DNA of 64,000 nucleotides from Panopea generosa (GCA_029582155.1 CM055905.1:7391572-7455571); one strand, 5' to 3'; positions 36,873-48,601 are shown, numbered from the stretch's first letter. Numbers and translations: made by a program. The notes: generated by a model from the sequence alone, not told the origin.

Positions 36873-37375
36873 GTTAAAACTAAAAGTACAATCTTATTTG
36901 CTGAAATCTAACTTAACATTATTCATACTTTGCTTCTGTTTCATCAACATATTTTTGACTGGTTATGTATCTATTGTATGATCAATATCAATGAAACCAT
37001 ATGCAGTTTAATTGGAGCCAGTCTAAAATCAGAATCCCCTGGCTACTTGTCTTAAATTAAAGTTTTTATGTATTTGAAGATGTGAAACAGAAGCAGGTTT
37101 CTTAATTGTGACTTATAAAATAAATACCTAAGTCACTACTAACGGATGCAGTTTAACATTTACTGTCAAATAATCACCTCTTAATATATTTTAAAGCTGT
37201 ATTCCTTATTTTCAAGTCAAAGGATGTCAAAAATAAATAGTTGGATCCCCACCCCATACCAGTTGTTATTTAGGACCCAACCCTTCTACTGAAAATATTT
37301 GATCTGCTTATCTGAGTGGAAAACAAGTATGGTTTCCATATATGAATTGTCATAACCCTTGTCTGTCTGTGGCCA

Positions 37376-37510
37376 GGTCCAGTTAGCTTAGTCTGTAGTA
37401 TGTCTGACTACCAATCAATGGGTTGTGAGGTTTTTCCATCCAATCACAGTCTCTGTGATGATTGATAATGATACATGACTTAGCGTATCATCATCAGTCA
37501 TCCCTCACGT
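37376..37510 (+). mobile_element. SINE family B, head part
   Basis: 'agttagcttagtctgtagta' (A box), 'gggttgtgaggtttttccat' (B-box region), 'ctctgtgatgattgataatg'; the same order as in 46186-46470. Confidence 0.55.
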
Positions 37511-38011
37511 CGTATTCAGACATCTGTATGCTGCAGCTTGTGTTCTAAAGCTGCATTATTGCCAACATAAAATTGAGGTTTAAATGCTGACATTTCGCCG
37601 TTTGATTTTATATATATATACAAATATTTCAGTTTTTATGCATGTGTTATGAATGTTTTATCACACACAGAAAATGAAGGTTGTTAAGGCATGATTTTGG
37701 ATAGAGTGCAAGCGGACAACTATTACACATGCTTTTTGACGTAGCCAGGAATATATGTCTCTTTATGTTAAGTTTATAGAAACACGGTTTTATAATTTAT
37801 AAGAACATAGAAGGGGAAAAATACACAAAGACTTATTTTTACTCAAGAACTCATTTGAGAAAACTAATCTTCCATAAGGCCCTAAGAAACTGTGTTTGAT
37901 AGTGGAACATAAAAAAACAACAACATAATATTTACATATAAAACATGGTTAAATCGCATTTTGCTAGTATATGATTGAAACAAAATTTCTTGAGAAATTA
38001 AATTAAATTCT

Positions 38012-38545
38012 TGTTATGTTTGGTATACATATCAAGTTCTCGTTATGTTTGGTATACATATCAAGTTCTCGTTATGTTTGGTATTCATATCAAGTTCTCA
38101 TTATGTTTGGTATTCATATCAAGTTCTCGTTATGTTTGGTATTCATATCAAGTTCTCGTTATGTTTGGTATACATATCAAGTTCTCGTTATGTTTGGCAT
38201 TCATATCAAGTTCTCATTATGTTTGGCATACATATCGAGTTCTCGTTATGTTTGGCATACATATCGAGTTCTCGTTATGTTTGGCATTCATATCAAGTTC
38301 TCGTTATGTTTGGCATACATATCAAGTTCTCGTTATGTTTGGCATACATATCAAATTCTCGTTATGTTTGGCATTCATATCAAGTTCTCGTTATGTTTGG
38401 CATACATATCAAGTTCTCGTTATGTTTGGCATTCATGTTTGGTATTCATATCAAGTTCTCGTTATGTTTGGTATACATATCAAGTTCTCGTTATGTTTGG
38501 TATACAAGTTCTCGTTATGTTTGGCATACATATTCAAGTTCTCAG
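38012..38545. repeat. Minisatellite, 29 bp units, ~18 copies
   Basis: Units of 'gttatgtttggtatacatat' plus 'caagttctc', with alternating tatac/tattc/catac variants and a few short units near 38430-38510. The unit has no stop in any plus-strand frame, so three overlapping open frames of ~180-220 codons arise. They carry the same shuffled peptide and are not genes. Confidence 0.95.
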
Positions 38546-39424
38546 TATAAAATTATCAAATCGCCTTTGTCTATTGTTCCATCGAGAGCATTTTCCCAAA
38601 AATTTTACTTACAGATTAGAATGTTTATTTATAGACATGTCAATCAATCAAAAAGCAGTATGAAATTATTAGAATTCCTAAAGTTTAGCATGCATATATA
38701 TTCACCTTAACTGGTGTTTTATAGAACACATTTATAAAATTAAAACTTAAGATATAATGTTTTAAGAACTAACCAATTAAAAAGCGGTAGAAGAAAGTTT
38801 TGAGTTGCAATTATGTGTATCAATGTCAGAATGAGCTGTGTTTAGTTTTAATAGTTATGCTGTGACGTGTATTATGAATTATAGTAATTTGGTCTTTTTA
38901 AATCCTTAGTTTATTATATAGCACCACTAGTACTTTGATGTTTTAGTTCCGAGAGAAACGAGACATTAACATTATCTGTACAACATGTAATCACCAAAGA
39001 GCACTTAGTTATGATTATGTTGCTTTCATCCCCTCACAAATTATATCCTTCAAAAACCTCAATTTTATGGCGGCAAAATAGTGGAAATTACATGCGGTTT
39101 CAAGATAAAGTAGAAAAGAAACTTGCACAAATAAGCACTTAATTTTTTTTTTTCTGTCTCTTTTTAGAACATAGAAACATTATCAACACCATTTTGAAAA
39201 CAAAACCTTCATGTTAAGCTTTAAAAATGTGAGTGATTCTTTTATCACAAAATTTGTTGTTATTTTTTTCAGTATCCAGTTGCAATGAATTATTTTTTGA
39301 TTATCTTCAAAATACTAAAGTGGTGATGGATTTAATGTTTTGGCCGCACACACCAGAGGCTGAAGCCTTGATTCGAGCAAAAATTGATGGCCACTCAGAA
39401 AGTTTACTTCGTACTGGTTCTAGT

Positions 39425-39590
39425 AGGGGCAGTAGTGTAGTGGTTAGAGTTCATGCCGTAGCTTGTACGTTCAATCCCCAGCTCAACCCAATAAAAACAA
39501 GACTCAGACAGGTAGTGGATTCAAGAGTGGTTCATTATAAGCTCTCCACTTTCTTAATACAATCAAGCTAAAATAAATTAGTATAAACTA
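39425..39590 (+). mobile_element. SINE family A
   Basis: 'ggcagtagtgtagtggttag' (A box), 'gcttgtacgttcaatcccca' (B box), 'gtggttcattataagctctc', tail 'caagctaaaataaattagta'. Confidence 0.75.
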
Positions 39591-40101
39591 AAATATTAAT
39601 TATTTTGTTTAATTGGAAATGTTTAAGATAAATCAAGCACGATAATGTAAACCTCAGATCAGCAAATATTTGCCCTTTTGATATTTACTTGGTCTGTTTT
39701 TCACTAAAACTTAAAATTTCCAATTCTACAACTACATCCACGGGACTACTTATTTTCCATCTCTACTTGTCATGCAATTTATTTTAATTGCTGCCACATT
39801 AAGGCTGGTGATATTTCTTGGTATTGTTCCCCCCAGGCATCTGATTGGATTGTATTGCATGAGCCGTGTCTCCCAGGCCGTCTTCTGTTTAGCATTGTAT
39901 CATATTACACTGTTACTTTAACAGCCATATTCATAATGATTCAACCGTAATACCTACTTGAGACATTTGTCAGTAGAAGCATTTGTCATCGTATGTATAA
40001 GTTTTTGTTAACCCTTGAGCCCCGAACAGTTGTCATAAGTTACAAGATTTTTCGTTTTTAAAGAACTGGATATATTCCCTGACCAGAAAGACGAAAATAT
40101 T

Positions 40102-40440
40102 TAATTTGTTTCATCTTAGAAAGACTAAAGATTTGACTGTTGAATTTGTTTCATCTCGGAAAGACTAAAGATTCTATTGTTGAATTTGTTTCATCTTAGA
40201 AAGACTGAAGATTTTAATTTGTTTCATCTTTGAAAGACTAAAGATTTGATTGTTGAATTTGCTTCACCTTAGAAAGACTAAAGATTTGATTGTTGAATTT
40301 GTTTCACCTTAGAAAGACTAAAGATTTGATTGTTGAATTTGTTTCATCTTAGAAAGACTAAAGATTTGATTGTTGAATTTGCTTCACTTTAGAAAAAGTC
40401 TGAATGACAATGATATGGACCTAGCAGTATTGCGTTCGAT
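40102..40440. repeat. 40-bp minisatellite grown inside a dispersed repeat D fragment
   Basis: Seven to eight units of 'tttgtttcatcttagaaaga' plus 'ctaaagatttgattgttgaa'. The unit core and the 3' flank ('ttagaaaaagtctgaatgac', 'cctagcagtatt') correspond to the middle of dispersed repeat D (9716-9770 and 49141-49195). Confidence 0.8.
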
Positions 40441-40616
40441 TTATTTTCGAATACTCTGGAAGCACTGTTCCAATTGAAAAACAAATTATTGTTGTGTATT
40501 TTTTTTTACGTTTTATTTTTCCCTGGGCGGGGATGATAATCTAGCTATCAATTTATTATGGCCTTATTCATCAATGATAATAGGATGCTTTGTATTCATT
40601 TTAAAAAAAAAAAAAT

Positions 40617-40913
40617 ACCGCAGCGTGGTCTAGTGGTAGAGCGTCCCTAGAGGGTTGCGGGTTCGATCCCCGACAGGGTCATACAAAAGACTTTAAAATG
40701 GTGCTAGAAGCTTTCTAGCTTGACGCTCAGCATTTAGAGGAGAGTTCTAGGTCTGGTCGGCCCGGTGTCAGTATAATGAAACTGGGTGGGCTATCATACC
40801 ATGTTTCTGTGGCATGATACTCCATTGTGACAGTGATAAGAATACTGTTTCAAGAAATATAACTAAAAACTTGTTGAAAGCAACGCTTAACACCATACAA
40901 CAATAACAACATC
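40617..40913 (+). mobile_element. SINE family E, near full length
   Basis: 'cagcgtggtctagtggtaga' (A box), 'gttgcgggttcgatccccga' (B box; the anticodon arm is shortened), 'cggcccggtgtcagtataat', 'ctatcataccatgtttctgt', end 'caacgcttaacaccatacaa' then 'caataacaaca'. Confidence 0.85.
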
Positions 40914-41170
40914 ATTTTAAAAAGAATGTTGTTGTTGTAGACATTAATAGCAATGTTTCCTGATCTACTACCTTTGACAGGAAGATTACAGTATCTGGAC
41001 AGTCACAGACTGTCCATAATGTGACAACATGTGAACATAAGTTGATCTACGAGAATTTAAAGTAACTGACAGACAGAGATTAGAAATACATGACTCGCAT
41101 AATGTGTTGCCATTCATTGACAAGAGATATAGGCTGATCTGTAAACTTTTACTGCTTTGTAAGTATGGTG

Positions 41171-41236
41171 CGATGAGTTCAACAATTGTTCAGATTGTCC
41201 AGTCGATGAGTTCAACAATTGTTCAGATTGTCAAGT
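41171..41236. repeat. 33-bp direct duplication before the G-rich array
   Basis: 'cgatgagttcaacaattgtt' plus 'cagattgtc(c/a)agt' occurs twice in tandem, immediately before the 58-bp array. Confidence 0.85.
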
Positions 41237-42606
41237 CGGGGTAGGGGGAAAGAGGTGGGGAAGTTATCAGTTATACTTGTGGAGGTTGAATGTCGGGATA
41301 GGGGGAAGAGGGGTGGGGAAGTTATCAGTTATACTTGTGGAGGTTGGATTTCGGGGTAGGGGGAAGAGGGTTGGGGAAGTTATCAGTTATACTTGTGGAG
41401 GTTGAATGTCGGGGTAGGGGGAAGAGGGTTGGGGAAGTTATCAGTTATACTTGTGGAGGTTGAATGTCGGGGTAGGGGGAAGAGGGTTGGGGAAGTTATC
41501 AGTTATACTTGTGGAGGTTGGATGTCGGGGTAGGGGGAAGAGGGTTGGGGAAATTATCAGTTATACTTGTGGAGGTTGGATGTCGGGGTAGGGGTAAGAG
41601 AGGTGGGGAAGTTATCAGTTATACTTGTGGAGGTTGAATGTCGGGGTAGGGGGAAGAGGGGTGGGGAAGTTATCAGTTATACTTGTGGAGGTTGGATGTC
41701 GGGGTAGGGGGAAGAGGGGTGGGGAAGTTATCAGTTATACTTGTGGAGGTTGGATGTCGGGGTAGGGGGAAGAGGGGTGGGGAAGTTATCAGTTATACTT
41801 GTGGAGGTTGAATGTCGGGGTAGGGGTAAGAGGGGTGGGGAAGTTATCAGTTATACTTGTGGAGGTTGGATGTCTGGGTAGGGGGAAGAGGGGTGGGGAA
41901 GTTATCAGTTATACTTGTGGAGGTTGGATGTCGGGGTAGGAGGAAGAGGGGTGGGGAAGTTATCAGTTATACTTGTGGAGGTTGGATGTCGGGGTAGGAG
42001 GAAGATGGGTGGGGAAGTTATCAGTTATACTTGTGGAGGTTGGATGTCGGGGTAGGAGGAAGAGGGGTGGGGAAGTTATCAGTTATACTTGTGGAGGTTG
42101 GATGTCGGGGTAGGAGGAAGAGGGGTGGGGAAGTTATCAGTTATACTTGTGGAGGTTGGATGTCGGGGTAGGAGGAAGAGGGGTGGGGAAGTTATCAGTT
42201 ATACTTGTGGAGGTTGGATGTCGGGGTAGGGGGAAGAGGGGTGGGGAAGTTATCAGTTATACTTGTGGAGGTTGGATGTCGGTGTAGGGGGAAGAGGTGT
42301 GGGGAAGTTATCAGTTATACTTGTGGAGGTTGGATGTCGGGGTAGGAGGAAGAGGGGTGGGGAAGTTATCAGTTATACTTGTAGGAGGTTGAATGTCGGG
42401 GTAGGGGTAAGAGGGGTGGGGAAGTTATCAGTTATACTTGTGGAGGTTGAATGTCGGGTAGGGGGAAGAGGGGTGGGGAAGTTATCAGTTATACTTGTGG
42501 AGGTTGGATGTCGGGGTAGGAGGAAGAGGGGTGGGGAAGTTATCAGTTATACTTGTGGAGGTTGAATGTCGGGGTAGGGGGAAGAGGGGTGGGGAAGTTA
42601 TCAGTT
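41237..42606. repeat. G-rich 58-bp minisatellite, ~24 copies
   Basis: Units combine a SINE-derived half ('gaagttatcagttatacttg', 'tggaggttggatgtc') with a G-rich half (ggggtagggggaagagggg then tgggg). The G-rich half has four G-runs of four or more with short loops, on the strand that matches the channel pre-mRNA. Plus-strand open frames of 61-100 codons in the array are artefacts. Confidence 0.95.
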
Positions 42607-42712
42607 ACACTTGTGGAGTTTGGATGTATTTCAGGACTGGTAAACGTTCCAGGATACCAAGAAAGAGTGTTTCAAACTGATCATCTGTAAGCCTTCAAAG
42701 GCATAAAAAATT
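42607..42712 (+). mobile_element. SINE family B 3' part adjoining the 58-bp array
   Basis: Continues from the last array unit: 'aaacgttccaggataccaag', 'tcatctgtaagccttcaaag', 'gcataaaaaattgttaaata', 'ttcaagcaaaca'. It aligns with 46370-46470. Confidence 0.75.
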
Positions 42713-43492
42713 GTTAAATATTCAAGCAAACAAAGAAAATACTTCCTTTTATTATTCTACATAATTGGCAATACTAATTCATATGGAAAACATTACATAT
42801 ATGACGGTCACCGGAGGATGTAATATGCCTGTTTAATTTTGATTTGACTAATGTGACGTAAATCACTAATATAAAAAGTAAGTGTTTTTTTTGGTGAGGG
42901 AAGCAGGGGCTGATTTTGAGGAATGACGGCGATTGGCTTCAGTAGGATAATAGCATTGTAATATTGGAAGAGGGTGTGGGGTGGGTCAAAACAATGTTAA
43001 TCGTAAGTATGTATGTTTAAAAAGTTAACAAGGTCAAAATATTTTGAAATTTTTTTTTTTCTTAAATTAGGGGAGAAAACGTGTTGTTTTTTTTTGGCAC
43101 CAAGACACACCGAATAAAATCCACTGTAATATATCGCAGAGACATTGACGGATTTTAAAAATAATAACATGTCCAGATCCTTCTAGGAATCGGCATTGCA
43201 TTCATGGTATAAGACAATTTACTGTTAATTTCTATCCCTGAAGTGTACAATCATGTAAACATAATTTGAAATTGTTAACAAATTTGAGAAAAAAGAAGTA
43301 ACCCTTCCACAGTACACTGTTTTCTCCAGAGAGTGTTTCTGCATTTTTGACTCATAAAATTAGCTTTGATGCAACATATTCCATTAAAGTTTTTATTTGA
43401 ATAAAAATGAAAAGTATGCATTGAAGTTTGTTCATTCCTAAACTGTATTTTAACTTGGACTTTAATTGCTGATTTGTTTCGTGTTTCAACTG

Positions 43493-44055
43493 ATAGATAG
43501 ATTTATTTCGTTGATGAATGCATACATGGACATTTAAAACAACTGTATGTACATTAAAATAAAATTATTACATACATGAGGCAAAGTGAGCCATTGCATG
43601 CCAAACGCCACCAGGGATAACACAAAAAAGGATCTTATTTCCATTGGGTCCTTTGTGTTGTTAGCATGACATATAGAGGCAATCAATTAATCAAAACCTT
43701 AATTATCACAAGAATTAATTGCACTTATAACTTATTAACAATCAAGTAGGCTATCACATGCAATATCAGTATTAAGTTAATTAAACATATCACTTTATAT
43801 AGTAACTTGCAGTTAAATTTAAATTATAACATATTTAAATGAATATCACAGAATTAAATGGTACATAATAATAATGCATTTACATGTATATATAAAAAAA
43901 CAAAAACAAAGAATAAAATTAAAAGTTATGCTAAGTTATTGAGCAAATGAGATTTAATAGCAGCCTTAAAACAAGGAAGTTTTCAATCTGAGTGACATTG
44001 GCAGGTAAACTGTTCCACAAAGTACATCCTCTGAAGTAAAAACACTTAGACAGGT
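43493..44055 (-). mobile_element. LINE (non-LTR retrotransposon) 3' end, degenerate
   Basis: On the minus strand, 44045-43976 encodes CFYFRGCTLWNSLPANVTQI then ENF. This matches the C-terminal part of many non-LTR reverse-transcriptase ORFs (R-G-x-x-L-W-N-S-L-P). A one-base frameshift near 43975 is followed by FKAAIKSHLLNNLA and a stop. The DNA down to 43493 looks like a 3' UTR ('caatggaaataagatccttt') ending in a short (atct) run. No endonuclease or catalytic RT part is present, so this is a 5'-truncated dead copy. Confidence 0.75.
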
Positions 44056-44194
44056 CATGCAAGAAAAATAATTGATGTCACAAAATATGAGATTTTCAGT
44101 TACTGGCGATCAATACTATACTTAATTTGGATTGTCCCTTTTTTCCATTTGAATTTTGTACCAGCCACAATCCCGGTGTTGATTGATATACAGA

Positions 44195-44362
44195 ATTGCA
44201 CCACTGATTCAAGTGGAAAAGCTATTACACACTTGTGGAAATGGGTGTACTTGAGTACTGGTTAATCTCCAAGGATCTCGTGAAAGAGTGGTTAGGACTT
44301 CACTGATCTTCTGTAAGCCTTAGATGGCATAAAAATGATGTTAAGTATTAAAGCAAAGACAA
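44195..44362 (+). mobile_element. SINE family B, 3' part
   Basis: 'caccactgattcaagtggaa', 'cacttgtggaaatgggtgta', 'gtactggttaatctccaagg', 'gatggcataaaaatgatgtt'. The head is missing. Confidence 0.75.
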
Positions 44363-45049
44363 GTAATTAATTTTGGATGTTATATAAAATAACCCATACA
44401 TTTTTAAAATGATCTCCAATTTTGAAGTCATTGCAACAAAATGACACCCTTAAATTTGAATCTGTTTCCAAGAATTGTTTTGTTAACAGATGGATTAGCT
44501 GTGAAGTTGGGTTTTATGTTGCTAAAATCATAATCTCTAGTGGCTCGTTTGAAATATTTTTATTTTAGACTCCAGTTATACATCATTTTAATGATTGCTC
44601 TGCCAGCAGGGACATGCTTTTCCAAATTTTAACATAATTTTTATTGTCTAATGATCTGATTGACAAAATGAGTTTTGTAGGAAGAATTGTAGCATGTAGA
44701 AAGGAATGCATATTGTCGCAGACTTGCAGCACGTTATCAAGGTTACCGGTACAGAAAAGGTCAAGGGTTTGAGTTAATACAATATCTTAAAGTATTTGTA
44801 AAAAAATAAACAATAGCAAATTACCAAAAATTGGGTAGAAGAGAGCCATAACTTCTGTAAAATTCGACCTAATGTTGACAAATATTGAATTGACCTGTAT
44901 TTTATAATTGTATAGTTACACACCGAATAGAACTTAAATATATAGATCTTTTCAGAGATTATTGATTGGAAACTCGCTTGTCATATTTGATGGACATGTA
45001 CTGTATGAACAGACATATGGACAGATGAACAAATGATTAGACAGAGGGA

Positions 45050-45262
45050 CAGGGGTAACGCATACAGAATGTCCCTTCCCCATTCTCCAACTGGCATAGG
45101 CATTGATTTCAACTGTTTACATTATCATCTGGGACATAAAATCAACAGTGGATGAATAGGGACAGGGGTAACACATACAGAATGTCCCTTCCCCATTCTC
45201 CAACTGGCATAGGCGTTGATGTCAACTGTTAACATTATCATCTGGGACATAAAATCAACAAT
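45050..45262. repeat. ~110-bp tandem duplication
   Basis: 'gggacaggggtaac(g/a)cat' through 'gggacataaaatcaaca(g/a)t' occurs twice, nearly identical, implying a recent duplication. Confidence 0.9.
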
Positions 45263-45862
45263 GGATGTATATATTAACAATATAATGGATGGGAATTTTA
45301 ACTATAGTCAGACAGTGTTATATATTATTAAAAAAAACAAAAACTCATTAGGGAAAGTAATACCGGTAGTTGCATTGCAATGCTACACTATGTACCAACA
45401 CCTGGAGATTAAAAAACACCATATCGTTAACAAATATGACTACTGCAAACAAAACTCATTCTGTCAATAAGAACTGACAATTTTTTATGTATTTTCTAAG
45501 CATCTTAATGTTTGGCCAGACAGAAATTATATTTTAATGTAGTTTAAACGGTTTCTGATATTTCCATATGCAAAGTTATACAAACAGATGCAATGATTAT
45601 ATACAATCTCATTACTCATTGTGACTACCAGACATTCTGGTCTGGCTGCTGAAAATGCTTTCCTATAACTAGGCTTTTATTGGATAATGGTAATAATGTT
45701 GTTTATAGATTGAATTGTTTTACCTTTTTTCCCCGCCGAACATTAACAAATGCTTCTATTAGTTTTATTTCTCCTGTTTTATGATGATAGTGTGCTTGCA
45801 ATTAATGCACCCCACGAGATTTCTACCTTCCTCCTTTTATGCATTTTGTTGTGATAATGTTA

Positions 45863-46147
45863 TTATGTTAGCGATGCTGCCAAACATCGTGGCATTTGAT
45901 TGGATTCAGTAGGTAATAAACAATGTTTCCCCCGATGACAAAACAATTCCAGATTATTTTTGTCTTTAATGGAAATTTCTGCATGGCCAGTTGTGTTTCC
46001 CGTCAATACTAAAACTTCATCAGGCGGTTTGTTCAATTTCCCCAAACCTGAATATTTACTATGTCTAAGCAGTTTAACTGTTTGTTTGGTGTTTATTTCA
46101 GCAATATATAACTGAATGTCTTGTACAAATGATACAGATCTTGCCAT
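45863..46147 (-). other. Doubtful 94-codon minus-strand open frame
   Basis: Begins with ATG (MARSVSFVQDIQLYIAEINT) and ends at a stop. It has a protein-like composition unlike the nearby repeat-born frames, with a stretch LGKLNKPPDEVLVLTGNTTG. I cannot assign a family. It could be a chance frame, a decayed gene or transposon fragment, or a single exon of an intronic gene. No clear splice sites or promoter seen. Confidence 0.25.
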
Positions 46148-46185
46148 GATTGCATTTAACTATCTGACTAATCAGAGTTTCAGCG

Positions 46186-46470
46186 CTGCCTGGTTAGCTC
46201 AGTGGTAGTGTGTCTTACTCAATTCATGGATTGTGAGGTTCAAATCTTGTGCATGGCCAAAGTTTCCATGATGATTGATGTATGACTTTTGTCTCATAAT
46301 CATTAGTCTCTCACCACTGATCAAGTGGGAAAGTTATCAGTGACTTGTGAACATGGGTGTGCTGGAGTACCGGTTAACCTTCCAGGATCCCAGGAAAGAT
46401 TTGTTATGTTAACTGATAGTCTATTAGCCTTAAATGGCATAAAAATGATGCTAGATATTCAAAGAAACAA
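46186..46470 (+). mobile_element. SINE family B, near full length
   Basis: 'gcctggttagctcagtggta' (A box), 'gattgtgaggttcaaatctt' (B box), 'ctcaccactgatcaagtggg', 'gagtaccggttaaccttcca', and the 3' end 'ccttaaatggcataaaaatg', 'atgctagatattcaaag'. Reference copy for this family in the window. Confidence 0.85.
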
Positions 46471-46534
46471 AATATTATTTGTACAATTTAAAATAGTTGG
46501 CTAATTAATTGCATAATGTTAATACTTATTTAAT

Positions 46535-46705
46535 ATTTGAGTTTAATTGCCAAATAAAACTCAGAGCTTATACAAACAACTCTTGATCTGGAGTCCACTG
46601 CCTAGATAAAACCAGATATGAGTGTTACTTTTTAAGAGGCATCAAGTTGAGCTGGGGATCAAACCTGCAACCTCTGGGTGAGTGGCCAACACATATCGAC
46701 TACAC
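46535..46705 (-). mobile_element. SINE family A
   Basis: Minus-strand: 'gtgttggccactcacccaga', 'ggttgcaggtttgatcccca' (B box), 'atctggttttatctaggcag', 'ttgtataagctctgagt'. Confidence 0.7.
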
Positions 46706-47583
46706 TTTTGCTTCGCTTTGAATAGTGTTTGTATATGAAACTTGACTTCCAATGCAAACCTTGGTTTCTCTGAAACATTATAATTATATTCAGATCAGTT
46801 CCCCGACATTTATGTTATTCAATGAATATGCTGTATGCAAATGAATCCAAATGTTTTGATCCATGATCTGTCGAGACTAAATGTTTCTCCTTCATTAGAA
46901 TTACAAAATAACTGCTCATTCGCAAAGATAACTGATGAGGTTGCCCATTTATTTGCGGTGTACTTTAGTATTGTGATTTTCGAATATTTGCTTATTTGTA
47001 AATTCCTTTCTTTATTTCTTTATGATTTGTGTAATGTTAAATGGTCTTGATTTATTATAACAAATACATGTGCTGTTTTTTTTTCAGGAAATAAAAACAA
47101 CAATGTACCAATAATAATCCATTCAAAAAATAAATAAATAACAAATAAAATTGACATTTTGTTCAAGTTAAAAATTGTGAATGATATTAATGATGAAACA
47201 TGAGTGTGAAAAAGGATTTGTTTTAGTTGGTATATGGGGTTTTGTTCCCCCTTTTTTTTTAACTGTATTTCAGTTTAAAGTAATGGCAGTCAGTGCATCT
47301 GATGATAATCGTCGTTTTTGGCGATAACTAGGGCAGTAATGACCAGTACTAAATGCACCTCGTCTCTTGAAGTCACTGACTTAACAGAAGTAACTTCTCC
47401 ACATATTCAAAAGTGGGAGGCTCATGGCTGTTGAGCAAGGTTTTGCCCCCAAAATAATGGGTTTCCAATGAATAGCAGCGGCATTTGTGTCAACAGACAC
47501 AATCCTTGTTAAAATAAAAAAATAATATAAAACTGTTCTTGTCATCACTCTTGTAGCACCCTCAAATAGCACAGAGTTTGATA

Positions 47584-47640
47584 TACCGCAGCAGTGGTCT
47601 AGTGGAAGAGTTTCCGTCAGGACCTAAATTCATCACTATT
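47584..47640 (+). mobile_element. SINE family E, head fragment
   Basis: 'ccgcagcagtggtctagtgg' plus 'aagagtttccgtcagga' matches the start of 40617-40913; the body is absent. Confidence 0.5.
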
Positions 47641-47892
47641 TTGAGTCTGAGATTCAGACTAGGACTGAAATTGTCAAAAATTTCACATTCAAACAAACCA
47701 AGTAACAAATTCTATTTAAGAAGAAATTTGCTATATTCATTTGCAAAAACAAGCAGTTTAAACGATTATTTAACAGAATGAGTCACATTTCTTATGTATT
47801 ATAAATTGTACGTTTACAGGGTTTTACAAAAATATGATATTTTGAGTTTGAGTCCGATTCTCCTGTGTGGCACGTAGAATACTGATTGATTC

Positions 47893-48530
47893 ATAATAAT
47901 AATAAATTATTTATATAACGATGGGTACTCATTCAATAACAATAACTGTTCATCCTTGAGGCCATCAACAAAGCAAAGTATAGTTGTAACAAATACATTC
48001 AAATACTAAATAAACATACAATCATACAATTAATTAAAGATATTCATGAATATACAATGTTATGACAATTATATAGCATAGATAGTGTACATATGTCTTA
48101 TGGAAATATTGAGATATTTAATCTACCACTGTATTAGTTAGAGTTACTTAAGAAAGTTGCGTAATATTTCTTTTTGATTTCTTTAGTATTCTTTGGATTG
48201 CCCATTAAAGCCCGAAGGCTTATTTCCAATAAGGTCCTTGGTACTATACTACTTGTAGTACACATTACAAAGTTTCAATTAAATTAAATAAACACAATAT
48301 AAAGTTGAACACTTTGGAAGTTACTACATAGAATGTTTCTATAATATATTTGCGGTTTACAAATATATTATTATTATCACAAATTTTGTACAAAAATATT
48401 ACAATTAAAAACATTAAGCATATCTTGTCAACAAGTGCAATAAATAAACTATGCTTTCCTAGCTCTGTCTAATAAATTGGTCTTGACAAAACTTTTTAAG
48501 TGACTAATTTTATTAATTTTCTGAATGTCA
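47893..48530 (-). mobile_element. Second LINE 3' end, degenerate
   Basis: On the minus strand, 48526-48449 encodes IQKINKISHLKSFVKTNLLD then RARKA and a stop, resembling the extreme C-terminus of a non-LTR retrotransposon polyprotein. It is followed by UTR-like sequence with 'accttattggaaataagcct' and a tail ending in a (ttattat) run near 47893. The family differs from that at 43493. Confidence 0.5.
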
Positions 48531-48532
48531 CA

Positions 48533-48601
48533 AGTAGACACCATTGCTATATGACCGAAAAATTGTTGAAAGTAATGCTAAACACCATACAACAACAACA
48601 G
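48533..48601 (+). mobile_element. SINE family E, 3' fragment
   Basis: 'caagtagacaccattgctat', 'aaaattgttgaaagtaatgc', 'taaacaccatacaacaacaa'. It adjoins the LINE fragment. Confidence 0.7.

Noticed and set aside
38011-38710. Three overlapping open frames of 179-221 codons
   Set aside because: All are translations of the stop-free 29-bp minisatellite; frames only extend a little past the array and show no domain.
42263-42680. Gly/Arg/Val-rich frames
   Set aside because: Arise from the 58-bp G-rich array in intron 4.
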